NCBI RefSeq assembly: GCF_016917755.1 | Contig: NZ_CP070326.1 | Coordinates: 9,114,001 to 9,178,000 of the forward strand | DNA: 64,000 bases | Direction: 5' to 3' | Origin: Streptomyces noursei | GTDB taxonomy: Bacteria; Actinomycetota; Actinomycetes; Streptomycetales; Streptomycetaceae | In this document: piece after piece, positions 35,501 through 42,261 of the stretch | Numbering within the stretch: the stretch's first letter is position 1 | Layout: each line of letters starts with the position of its first letter | Notes under the pieces: generated by a model | The model's input: only the letters and a program-made list of their open reading frames with translations | Database searches by the model: none | Told to the model about the DNA's origin: nothing | Position numbers and translations under genes: made by a program

Positions 35501-35698
35501 GGTGACCAGGTCGAGGGAGGAGAGGAACAGGGTCTCGCGCGCACCGAACTTGCGCGTGAAGGCCGGGCCGTGGATCCGGGCGAGGTCCATGGCCTGCTGT
35601 AGGGGCGTGTTGCTGATGCCGGTCGCCGTGAGGTCCGCGACCGGGGCGCCCGTGGCGTCCGTGAGGTCGCCCGTCCGGGGCGCGATGGTGTCGGTCAT
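32510..35698 (-). CDS. self-sufficient cytochrome P450/NADPH-P450 reductase fusion (CYP102-like)
   Basis: 1062-aa monooxygenase of the P450 BM3 class, expected to hydroxylate fatty acids near the omega end using NADPH and O2 without partner proteins. The heme domain (1-~460) has I-helix AGHETTS (~273), ExxR in NEALRLW, and heme loop FGTGERACIG (Cys ~414). A flavodoxin/FMN domain (~490-640; LLLHGTNYGTCREFAERL) follows, then the FAD/NADPH reductase (~670-1062; RHYSLSSSP, VAAGTGLAPFRG, VYVCGDG). ATG 35698 has GGAGA upstream. It is divergent from a PAS-LuxR regulator that may sense its substrate. Confidence 0.95.
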   Translation of the reverse strand: MTDTIAPRTGDLTDATGAPVADLTATGISNTPLQQAMDLARIHGPAFTRKFGARETLFLSSLDLVTEVSDETRFAKGVSVILEDVREFAGDGLFTAYNDEPNWAKAHELLMPAFALGSMRTYHPAMLKVARRVMAAWDRRMTEGRPIEVADDMTRMTLDTIGLAGFGFDFESFSRDTPHPFVEAMVRCLEWSMTRFARQPGTDHSATDAAFRADADYLASVVDEVIAARRAGGEQRDDDLLGLMLAAGDGDGAHPGPVLDLANIRNQVITFLIAGHETTSGALSFALYHLLKDPVALRLAQREADELWGDDPEPDPSFEDIGKLPFTRQVLNEALRLWPTAAAFTRQARTDTVLGGRYPVAAGELVTVLTPMLHRDPAWGDNPEAFDPFRFTPEAEAARSPHAYKPFGTGERACIGRQFALHEATMLLALLVHRYRLIDHTGYRLRVKETLTLKPDGFTLALAPRTPADRAAVRAALAVLPGGSPEGATTGAAPDDGLPTRVPQDTGLLLLHGTNYGTCREFAERLADEAAALGFAADVAPLNAYAGGLPVDRPVVIVAASYNGQPTDDATDFTAWLATAPEGAAAGVSYAVLGVGDRNWAATYQQVPTLIDDRLTALGGAQLLPRAEADASGELMGTVKEFAAALRVELLIRHGDPATIGDAASDAVDDSGYTVTALTGGPLDALAARHDLVPMTVTEAYDLTAEGWPRPKRFLRLALPDGVSYRTADHLAVLPVNTPEAVARTARALGVDLDTVLALRPPAGRPTRATLPVDRPLTVRQLLTHHLELNARPTGEQRALLAAHNPCPPERHALENLPEDDPRTLVELIEAHPALRGALPWPVVLELLSPLRIRHYSLSSSPAADPRHADLMVSLLPGGTGSTYLHTLRPGDTLLARVQPCREAFRLDPADDAPVIMVAAGTGLAPFRGAVADRVATGRTTPARLYFGCDDPDGDFLHAAEFAAAERAGALAVRPVFSARPERGHRFVQHRIEAEAAEVWELLRAGARVYVCGDGSRMAPGVRAAFRAVHRAGTGASEQESEAWLRELTASGRYIEDVYAAG

Positions 35699-35741
35699 GT
35701 CTCCAGCGTGACCGGCCCGGTGACCGCGCTCGCCCCGGGGA

Positions 35742-35759
35742 ACTGCATGATTGTGCAGT
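35742..35759. promoter_or_regulatory. inverted repeat between CYP102 and PAS-LuxR genes
   Basis: ACTGCA (35742-35747) and TGCAGT (35754-35759) are a perfect inverted repeat with a 6-bp centre, 43 bp upstream of the P450 start in an A/T-rich patch. It is the best operator candidate for the divergent regulator. Confidence 0.5.
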
Positions 35760-35844
35760 GGTTCGTCGTCGCGCACTCTTGCGCGCGGGGCGAGGATGGG
35801 GCAGGGGCGGCCGGCGGCACGGGAGAAAGGGCGGAAACCGGGCG

Positions 35845-36591
35845 ATGGGCGGAGCGACGCACGGTGGTGCGCCGGAGGACGACACGGGCGGGGACTGTCC
35901 ACGCCGGGAGCCGCAGGCCCTGCCCGACCCGCCCCCGGCCAGTGCCTACCGCGACTACTTCGTGATGCTGCTGTACCGCATCCCCACGCCGATCGCGGTG
36001 TGCCGGGTGGACGGCCTGGTGCTGATCGCCAATCCGGCGATGGCGGCGCAGTGGGGCTCGGCCCCCGGGCAGTTGCGCGGCCGCAATCTGCTCGACCGGT
36101 TCCGGCCGCGGGACCCGGCGCAGATCGCCCGGATCATGGAGGCGCTGCGGCTGGGCCGGCGGTCCCGCTATCCGGTCGAGGTGCGGTGGCGGACCGGGCC
36201 CGGCGAGCCGGAGCGGCAGGGGGAGCTGACGATCGACCCGGTCGGCGACCCGTCCGCGGCGCCGCCGGCGCTGCTGGCCCTGTTGCGGGAGGACGGCGGG
36301 GCCATCGCCGCCGCCCCGCCGGCCGTGCCGCGCGCCGCGGCCAGCCCCGTCGAGGCCCGGATCCTGGCGCTGGCGGCCGGCGGGGCGACCACCGCCTCGA
36401 TCGGCAGCGCCCTGGGCCTGACCGTCGACGGGGTGAACTACCACCTCACCCGGCTGGCCCGCCGCTGGCGCGTGCAGGGCCGCACCGCGCTGGTGGCGAA
36501 GGCGTATGTGCTGGGGGTGCTCGCCCCGGACCGCTGGCCGCCGGCGCCCGCGGCACCCGAGGACGGCGGCGCACACCCCACCGCCCCCTAG
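35845..36591 (+). CDS. PAS-domain LuxR-type transcriptional regulator
   Basis: About 248 aa. A PAS domain (residues ~38-110; YRIPTPIAVCRVDGLVLIAN, RNLLDRFRPRD) precedes a C-terminal LuxR-type helix-turn-helix (SPVEARILALAAGGATTASI, LGLTVDGVNYHLTRLAR). PAS plus HTH in one short protein suggests direct sensing of a small ligand, redox or an acyl chain. ATG 35845 is chosen as the last start before conserved sequence; in-frame GTG 35758 would overlap the inverted repeat. It is divergent from CYP102 with 146 bp between starts. Confidence 0.78.
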   Translation: MGGATHGGAPEDDTGGDCPRREPQALPDPPPASAYRDYFVMLLYRIPTPIAVCRVDGLVLIANPAMAAQWGSAPGQLRGRNLLDRFRPRDPAQIARIMEALRLGRRSRYPVEVRWRTGPGEPERQGELTIDPVGDPSAAPPALLALLREDGGAIAAAPPAVPRAAASPVEARILALAAGGATTASIGSALGLTVDGVNYHLTRLARRWRVQGRTALVAKAYVLGVLAPDRWPPAPAAPEDGGAHPTAP

Positions 36592-36638
36592 CCAGGCCCT
36601 GAGCCCGACTGCACGTGTGTGCGGATAACCTCGCTGGT

Positions 36639-37100
36639 GTGGAGGACAATGTAGCCGCGCGGTTCGAGCGCGGAACGGACGGCCCGAAGGTCATCGTCGT
36701 CGGCGTCGACGGCTCCGACTCGTCCTGGCGCGCCGCGGCGTACGCGGCCGGACTGGCCAGGCGCCAGGGCTCGAAGCTGGTGATGGTCTACGTCCAGCCG
36801 GTGCTGGCGACCGGGGCCGCGCTGGGCGCGCCGGTCATGGACGCCACCAACGAGGTGGCCGAGGAGCTGATGGCCGAGATCCGCCAGGCCACCGAGCGGC
36901 TCGACGGGATCTACCAGCTGCGGTGGGAGTTCCACACCCTGCGCGGGGACCCGTACAACGGCATGGTGCAGATGGCCGACGAGCTCAGGGCGGACGCGGT
37001 GGTGGTGGGCGCCTCGGAGTCCGCCGGGCACCGGATCATGGGCTCGGTCGCGGTGCGCCTGGTGAAGGCCGGCCGGTGGCCGGTCACGGTGGTGCCCTAG
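36639..37100 (+). CDS. universal stress protein (UspA family)
   Basis: 153-aa single-domain USP. The first strand and ATP-site region is VIVVGVDGSDSSWRAAAYAAG. The C-terminal VVVGASESAGHRIMGSVAVR is near the ATP-binding G-2x-G-9x-G(S) consensus, though Ala/Ser replace some Gly, so nucleotide binding is uncertain. GTG 36639 is preferred; a GTG at 36615 is also in frame. Cytoplasmic stress role by family. It precedes dodecin on the same strand. Confidence 0.82.
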   Translation: MEDNVAARFERGTDGPKVIVVGVDGSDSSWRAAAYAAGLARRQGSKLVMVYVQPVLATGAALGAPVMDATNEVAEELMAEIRQATERLDGIYQLRWEFHTLRGDPYNGMVQMADELRADAVVVGASESAGHRIMGSVAVRLVKAGRWPVTVVP

Positions 37101-37190
37101 GTCGGGTCCGGCTCCGCTGGTGGGCCGGGCGCGGCTGAGGCACGGTGGAGGGTGGACGGGCGGAGTGCCGCCCCGACGAGGGAGACCACC

Positions 37191-37406
37191 GTGACCGACC
37201 GCACCTATCGCGTCACCGAGATCGTGGGGACGTCCCAACAGAGCGTGGACGCCGCGATCCAGAACGGCATCAAGCGCGCCTCCAACACCCTGCGCAATCT
37301 CGACTGGTTCGAGATCACGCAGGTCCGCGGCCATATCGTCGAAGGCCGGATCGACCACTACCAGGTCGGTCTGAAGGTCGGTTTCCGGCTGGAGGACACG
37401 GGCTGA
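37191..37406 (+). CDS. dodecin (flavin-storage protein)
   Basis: 71-aa protein matching dodecin in length and motif order: TYRVTEIVGTSQQSVDAAIQ, IKRASNTLRNLDWFEITQVR and DHYQVGLKVGFRLED. Dodecins assemble as hollow dodecamers that bind flavins or CoA. The Trp in LDWFEI stacks on the bound ring. GTG 37191 follows GAGGGAGA by 5 bp. A short Arg-rich reading frame after it (from 37421) is not convincing as a gene. Confidence 0.9.
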   Translation: MTDRTYRVTEIVGTSQQSVDAAIQNGIKRASNTLRNLDWFEITQVRGHIVEGRIDHYQVGLKVGFRLEDTG

Positions 37407-37526
37407 AGCACCGGGGCCGAATGGCTCCCCGCCGCCGCGTCGCCTTCGTACGGCGTCGCCGGCGGTCCATGATGATCCGCCGTCGGACCACGACGGGCAC
37501 GTACCGAGCGTACGGAGGGATCACCC

Positions 37527-38966
37527 ATGGCACGCCTGCTGCGCGCGGGAGAGGGCGTATGGCGCCGTAAACCCATCGAGCACATCGAGGAGCCCGAAGG
37601 CACCGCGTCCCAGCGGCTCACCCGCGAACTCGGGCTGTGGCAACTGACCGCGATCGGCGTCGGCGGCATCATCGGCGCCGGCATCTTCACGCTCGCCGGC
37701 ACCGTCGCGCACGAGAAGGCCGGCCCGGCGGTGCTGGTCTCCTTCCTCATCGCGGGCGTCGCCAGCGCCGCGGCGGCCTTCTCCTACGCCGAGTTCGCCG
37801 GGCTGATCCCGAAGGCGGGCTCGGCGTACACCTACGGCTATGCGGTGCTGGGCGAACTGGCCGGCTGGTTCATCGGCTGGGACCTGCTGCTGGAGTACAC
37901 CGCGATCGTGGCGGTGGTCGCGATCGGCATCTCCGGCTACTTCTCCTTCCTGCTCGGCGAGCTGGGCCTGAAGCTGCCGGCGTGGCTGCTCGGCGCGCCC
38001 GGCACCGGCCCCGGTCACCGGGTGGACCTCTTCGCGGCGGTGCTGTGCCTGCTGATCGCGTATCTGCTGACCCTGGGCATCAAGAACGCCGCACGGTTCG
38101 AGACGATCGTGGTCGGGCTGAAGGTGCTGGTCGTGCTGGTCGTCATCGGGGTCGGCTTCTTCCACCTCGACACCGCCAACTACCGGCCGTTCTTCCCGTT
38201 CGGGGTGAGCGGCGCGTTCACCGGCGCGGCCACCGTCTTCTTCGCGGTCTTCGGCTACGACGCGATGAGCACCGCCGCCGAGGAGTCCCGGGACGCCCAG
38301 CACCACATGCCCAGGGCGATCATGTATTCGCTGGCCGTGTCGATGGTGCTGTACGTGCTGGCCTGCCTGGTGCTGACGGGGATGCAGAACTACCGGCAGA
38401 TCGACCCGGAGAGCGGTTTCTCCTCGGCCTTCAAGTCGGTCGGGCTGACCGGGCTGGCGGACGTGATCGCGGTCGGCGCGATCATCGGCATCCTGACCGT
38501 GATGTTCACCTTCATGCTGGGGGTGACCCGGGTGTGGTTCTCGATGAGCCGCGACGGACTGCTGCCCAAGTGGTTCGCCAAGACCAGCGCCACCCACCAC
38601 GTGCCGGTCCGGGTCACCTGGATCGTCGGGGTGGCGTCCGCGCTGATCGCCGGTTTCCTGCCGATCGGGGAGGCCGCCGAACTGACCAACATCGGCATCC
38701 TGCTGGCGTTCGTGGTGGTGTGCGTCGCGGTGATCGTGCTCCGCTACCGGCGACCCGAACTGCCGCGGACCTTCCGCACTCCGGGCATGCCGGTGGTCCC
38801 GGCGATCGGGGTGTGCTTCTCGCTGTGGCTGATCACCTTCCTGGAGTGGCAGACCTGGGTGCGGTTCGTGGTGTGGTTCCTGGTCGGCCTGGTCATCTAC
38901 TTCTCGTACTCCTACCGGAAGTCGGAGCTGGCGAGGGCGGACGGGACGGCCGAGGGGCGGCGGTGA
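37527..38966 (+). CDS. APC-family cationic-type amino acid permease
   Basis: 479-aa transporter with 12 or more spans. The substrate-site loop GVGGIIGAGIFTLAG in TM1 and FFAVFGYDAMSTAAEESRDA in TM6 are classic amino acid/polyamine/organocation (CAT-like) features. The cytoplasmic N-terminus (KPIEHIEEPEG) is family-typical. The 3' end overlaps the convergent ArsR-type gene by 74 bp. Substrate not determined. Confidence 0.92.
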   Translation: MARLLRAGEGVWRRKPIEHIEEPEGTASQRLTRELGLWQLTAIGVGGIIGAGIFTLAGTVAHEKAGPAVLVSFLIAGVASAAAAFSYAEFAGLIPKAGSAYTYGYAVLGELAGWFIGWDLLLEYTAIVAVVAIGISGYFSFLLGELGLKLPAWLLGAPGTGPGHRVDLFAAVLCLLIAYLLTLGIKNAARFETIVVGLKVLVVLVVIGVGFFHLDTANYRPFFPFGVSGAFTGAATVFFAVFGYDAMSTAAEESRDAQHHMPRAIMYSLAVSMVLYVLACLVLTGMQNYRQIDPESGFSSAFKSVGLTGLADVIAVGAIIGILTVMFTFMLGVTRVWFSMSRDGLLPKWFAKTSATHHVPVRVTWIVGVASALIAGFLPIGEAAELTNIGILLAFVVVCVAVIVLRYRRPELPRTFRTPGMPVVPAIGVCFSLWLITFLEWQTWVRFVVWFLVGLVIYFSYSYRKSELARADGTAEGRR

Positions 38967-39942
38967 CGGCCCGTACGACCGCCTCGCCGGCCTCCGTCCA
39001 GCGGTAGAGCACGCTGCGCCCGGCCCGGCGGCGGGCGATCAGGCGGGCGTCGCGCAGGACTTGGAGGTGCCGGCCGACCGAGCCCAGGCCCTGGCCGGTG
39101 AGCGCGACGAGCTGGGTGGTGCTCTTCGGCGTGCCGAGCAGCGCCAGGACGGCCGCCCGGCCGGGGCCGAGCAGCGCGGCCAACGCCCCGGGCGCCGGCG
39201 GCCGGTCCGGCTCGGCCAGCGCACCGGAACAGGGGTAGACCACCGCGGAGCGGTGCGGCCGGCGTCCGCCGGTGTCCCAGCACAGCCAGGACTGTCGCGG
39301 GGTGACGGGTACGAACAGAAGCCTGGCACCGCCTAGTTGGCGCGGCGGCTGGCCGTGGACGCCGATCCGCAGACGGTTCTCGCCGAGCCAGCGCAGCCCG
39401 GGGCGCATCCCGTCCAGAGCCGCGGCCCAACCGCCGTCGCCGAGCCGGGCGGTGCGCGCCAGCACGTCGGCCTCCAGGACGCGGCGGCGACGCGGCCAGT
39501 CCGGGAGCACGGTGTGCCGCCAGACCCAGTCGAGCAGGGCGGCGGCGCGTTCCGGCAGGTCGTCGCGGTCGCGGAGGGCGGCGGGCAGCGGGGTGCCGCC
39601 GCGGGCCTCGACGAGGTCGGTGCGGGCGGTGGCCGGCGGGGTGTCGCGGACCCGGACCAGTTCGGCGGGGAAGTCCTGGTCGCGGTCGCCGCTCGGGGCC
39701 GGGGTCAGGAAGGTCGCGTTCCAGGTGGGGCCGAGGGCGCAGCGCACGAGCAGGGCGGTCGGCGGGTCGTCGGCCAGGCGGGCGCGGTAGGCGGGCAGTC
39801 GGGCGTCGAGCCAGGCACGTTCGCCCGGGTCGCCGGCGCTGCCGCGGTGCAGCGTCTTCAGGGCGGCGGTGGTCTCGGCCAGCGGTGAGACGACGAACCG
39901 GCCCGCGGCGAGGGTGTCCGCGTCGATCTGCCACCAACCCAC
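38893..39942 (-). CDS. ArsR-family regulator with long N-terminal domain
   Basis: 349 aa. The C-terminal winged helix (residues ~255-330: LLGTPKSTTQLVALTGQGLG, HLQVLRDARLIARRRAGRSV) is ArsR-like. The N-terminal ~240 residues (GRFVVSPLAETTAALKTLHR) are the conserved, uncharacterised domain found in many actinobacterial DUF5937-type ArsR regulators. It is divergent from an MFS gene across a perfect inverted repeat, the usual layout for a repressor of a drug-efflux carrier. GTG 39942 is about 9 bp after GAGGGGG. Confidence 0.82.
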   Translation of the reverse strand: MGWWQIDADTLAAGRFVVSPLAETTAALKTLHRGSAGDPGERAWLDARLPAYRARLADDPPTALLVRCALGPTWNATFLTPAPSGDRDQDFPAELVRVRDTPPATARTDLVEARGGTPLPAALRDRDDLPERAAALLDWVWRHTVLPDWPRRRRVLEADVLARTARLGDGGWAAALDGMRPGLRWLGENRLRIGVHGQPPRQLGGARLLFVPVTPRQSWLCWDTGGRRPHRSAVVYPCSGALAEPDRPPAPGALAALLGPGRAAVLALLGTPKSTTQLVALTGQGLGSVGRHLQVLRDARLIARRRAGRSVLYRWTEAGEAVVRAVTAAPRPSRPPSPAPTSGRSTRSR

Positions 39943-39968
39943 GCCCGCCGCCCCCTCGTTCCGTGTTC

Positions 39969-39988
39969 GTTTCGCGCGCCCGCGAAAC
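39969..39988. promoter_or_regulatory. perfect inverted repeat, candidate ArsR operator
   Basis: GTTTCGCG (39969-39976) and CGCGAAAC (39981-39988) with a 4-bp centre lie between the ArsR-type gene (start 39942) and the MFS gene (start 40027), placed to control both. Confidence 0.65.
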
Positions 39989-40026
39989 TGTACGTCGGGG
40001 CACCGGGCGGCCCGGAGACTCCCGGC

Positions 40027-41229
40027 ATGCGCACCTATCGCGAGCTCTTCCGCACGCCGGAGTTCTCCCCGCTCCTCGTCGCGTCCGCCTGCCAGGTGGC
40101 CGGGCAGACGGTCGGTGGTCTGGCTCTGGGCACCTTGGTGTACGGGACGACCGGCTCGCCGCTGCTGTCGTCCCTGGCCATGTTCGGCCCGGCCCTGGCC
40201 CAGGTGGTCGGCGCGGCCACGCTGCTGTCGGCGGCCGACCGGCTGCCGCCGCGCGCCGCGCTGACCGCCCTGGGCCTGCTGCCGGCCCTCGGCACCGCCG
40301 TCCAGGCCGTGCCGGGGCTGCCGTTGTGGGCGTCCTTCGCGGTGCTGACGGTGCTGGGGGTGCTGGCCTCCCTGGGCGGCGGGGTGCGGTACGGACTGCT
40401 CAACGAGCTGCTGGCGCGGGAGGGTTACCTCCTGGGCCGCTCGGTGTTCGGCATGGCGTCGGGGGTGCTGCAGATCGGCGGCTTCGCGGTGGGCGGGGCG
40501 CTGGTGGCGACGCTCTCGCCGCGCGGCGCCCTGCTGGTCGCCGCCGCGCTGTACGCCGCCGGGGCGGCCGTCACCCGGCGGGGCCTCGCCGTCCGTCCGC
40601 CGCGCGCCACCGGACGCCCCTCCCTCGCCCGGACCCGGCGCGCCAACGCCCTGCTGTGGACCGATCGGCCGCGGCGGTCCGTCTACCTCGCGCTGTGGCT
40701 GCCCAACGGCCTGATCGTCGGCTGCGAGTCGCTCTATGTGCCGTACGCACCCCGGCAGGCGGGGCTGCTGTTCGCCTGCGGTGCGCTCGGCATGCTGATC
40801 GGGGACACCCTCGTCGGCCGGTGGGTCCCCCGGCACCGGGCGGGCCGTCTGGCGGTCCCGCTGTGCCTGCTGCTCGCCGGGCCGTACCTGGTCTTCGCGG
40901 TGCGGCCGCCGACGGCCCTGGCGGTGGCGGCGGTGCTGCTGGCCACCCTCGGCTACGCCTCGGGCCTGCTGCTCCAGGACCGGCTGATGGCCCTGACCCC
41001 GGACGAGCTGGGCGGCCACGCCCTCGGGCTGCACTCCTCCGGCATGCTCACCTGCCAGGGGGCGGGCGCCGCCCTGGCCGGGGCGCTGGCCGAAGGGCTC
41101 CCGCCGGGGCGGGCGATGGCGGCGCTCGCGGTGGCGTCGATGGGGGTGACGGTGGTGTTGGCGCCCGGGCTGCGGGCGGAGCCGGCGCCCCGCGCGCCGC
41201 ACGGGACGGGCGCCGCACGCGACGCATGA
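40027..41229 (+). CDS. MFS transporter, probable drug exporter
   Basis: 400 aa, about 11-12 hydrophobic segments with the domain break after residue ~190 (charged loop LARTRRANALL). Actinobacterial exporters that sit divergent to DUF5937/ArsR regulators have this N-terminus (RTYRELFRTPEFSPLLVAS). The operator at 39969-39988 overlaps its promoter region. Substrate is unknown; efflux is inferred from the pairing. Confidence 0.85.
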   Translation: MRTYRELFRTPEFSPLLVASACQVAGQTVGGLALGTLVYGTTGSPLLSSLAMFGPALAQVVGAATLLSAADRLPPRAALTALGLLPALGTAVQAVPGLPLWASFAVLTVLGVLASLGGGVRYGLLNELLAREGYLLGRSVFGMASGVLQIGGFAVGGALVATLSPRGALLVAAALYAAGAAVTRRGLAVRPPRATGRPSLARTRRANALLWTDRPRRSVYLALWLPNGLIVGCESLYVPYAPRQAGLLFACGALGMLIGDTLVGRWVPRHRAGRLAVPLCLLLAGPYLVFAVRPPTALAVAAVLLATLGYASGLLLQDRLMALTPDELGGHALGLHSSGMLTCQGAGAALAGALAEGLPPGRAMAALAVASMGVTVVLAPGLRAEPAPRAPHGTGAARDA

Positions 41230-41259
41230 CGCCCGGGCGGGGCGGCCCGCCGCGCGGGT

Positions 41260-42147
41260 TCAGCCGCGCCGCCGCATCCTCCGCCGCAACCGCCGTCGCA
41301 CCGCTCGCCAGCGCCGCCCGACGCTCCGGTGCCACCACAGCCACCACGGCAGGCGGCGGCGCGGAACGTACGCCCAGAGGTCCGTGTCGGCCTCGGTGTC
41401 GCGCGGGCAGCGGCGCAGCAGCGCCAGAGACCGGGCGTCCACCGTGCGGTGCAGCCGGGCGGTGTGGGCCAGCGCGACGATGCCCTGGTGGCGCAGGCCG
41501 GCGTCGTCCGCCGCCAGGGCCCGCTCCAGGGTCCGTGCGACGCGGGGCAGGATCGCCTGGGGGCTCGGGTGGGTGAGCGCCAGGCCGATGACCGCGACGC
41601 CGACGCGTTCCTCGCCGCGGGCGAAGGCCGCGTCCACCTCCTCGGGGCGGTCGGTGCCGAGCAGCGCGGAGTCCTCCTGCCAGTTCATGCCGCGGCCGGG
41701 GACCGCCCGGGCGAGCAGGAACTCGGCGCGGCCGGCGGCGAGTCGGGACTCGGTCACGGTCCGGTCGCCGTGGTCGGCCCGGCGGCAGCCGGCGAGGTGG
41801 TCCCAGATCCGCTCCGGATCACGTCCGTCCCCGTCCTCGTCGGCGGGCGCGATCTCCCGGCAGACGGCGTGGAGTTCGGCGGTCCGACCCGTCGCCACCG
41901 AAGCGCCCGCCCGGTGGATCCGCTCGAACGCGATCCCGTCCGTCCCGAGGTCGCAGCGCCGGAGGAACGCCAGCTCGACGGTGTCCTCGGCGGTCAGCCT
42001 GGCGTGCAGGTATCCCCAGGCGAGTTCGACCGCGTCCAGGGCGACGGCGTACCGGACGAACGCGGCGGGCAGGGCGGCGGGATTGGCCGGGTCCGGATGT
42101 TCCGGTGGCGTGTCCCGGTCTGCCGGGGGTGGTTCCGAGGGCTGCAC
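41260..42147 (-). CDS. hypothetical protein, alpha-helical
   Basis: 295 aa, not assigned to a family. Helix-rich; residues ~165-245 (VAVIGLALTHPSPQAILPRV, DDAGLRHQGIVALAHTARLH) look like HEAT/armadillo-type repeats, and the C-terminus is a highly basic WHRSVGRRWRAVRRRLRRRM tail that could bind nucleic acid or membrane. The GTG start at 42147 is inferred from loss of coding character upstream. Convergent with the MFS gene. Confidence 0.6.
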   Translation of the reverse strand: MQPSEPPPADRDTPPEHPDPANPAALPAAFVRYAVALDAVELAWGYLHARLTAEDTVELAFLRRCDLGTDGIAFERIHRAGASVATGRTAELHAVCREIAPADEDGDGRDPERIWDHLAGCRRADHGDRTVTESRLAAGRAEFLLARAVPGRGMNWQEDSALLGTDRPEEVDAAFARGEERVGVAVIGLALTHPSPQAILPRVARTLERALAADDAGLRHQGIVALAHTARLHRTVDARSLALLRRCPRDTEADTDLWAYVPRRRLPWWLWWHRSVGRRWRAVRRRLRRRMRRRG

Positions 42148-42188
42148 AAGGCAAGGGTAGGCGAGGGGCGTTGGCGCATCGCGGCCCC

Positions 42189-42240
42189 TTGACGCGCCCT
42201 GCCCCGGGCCCAAGAATGAGCCCGCCCTGACAACGTTGTC
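42189..42240 (+). promoter_or_regulatory. promoter with LacI-like operator for GH92
   Basis: TTGACG (42189-42194), a 17-bp spacer and AAGAAT (42212-42217) make a good sigma-70-type promoter. GACAACGTTGTC (42229-42240) is a perfect 12-bp palindrome just after the expected start site, of the type bound by LacI/GalR sugar repressors with their central CG step. The gene should be repressed by road-block until a sugar inducer is present. Confidence 0.65.
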
Positions 42241-42261
42241 GGCCCTCCTGGAGGTCTGCCC

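Noticed and set aside
32063..35602. 1179-codon plus-strand frame opposite the CYP102 gene
   Set aside because: Antisense shadow; the minus strand encodes all P450 and reductase motifs.
37421..37570. Short Arg-rich frame after dodecin
   Set aside because: Runs into the permease start region, very high Arg content, no ribosome site; likely GC artefact.
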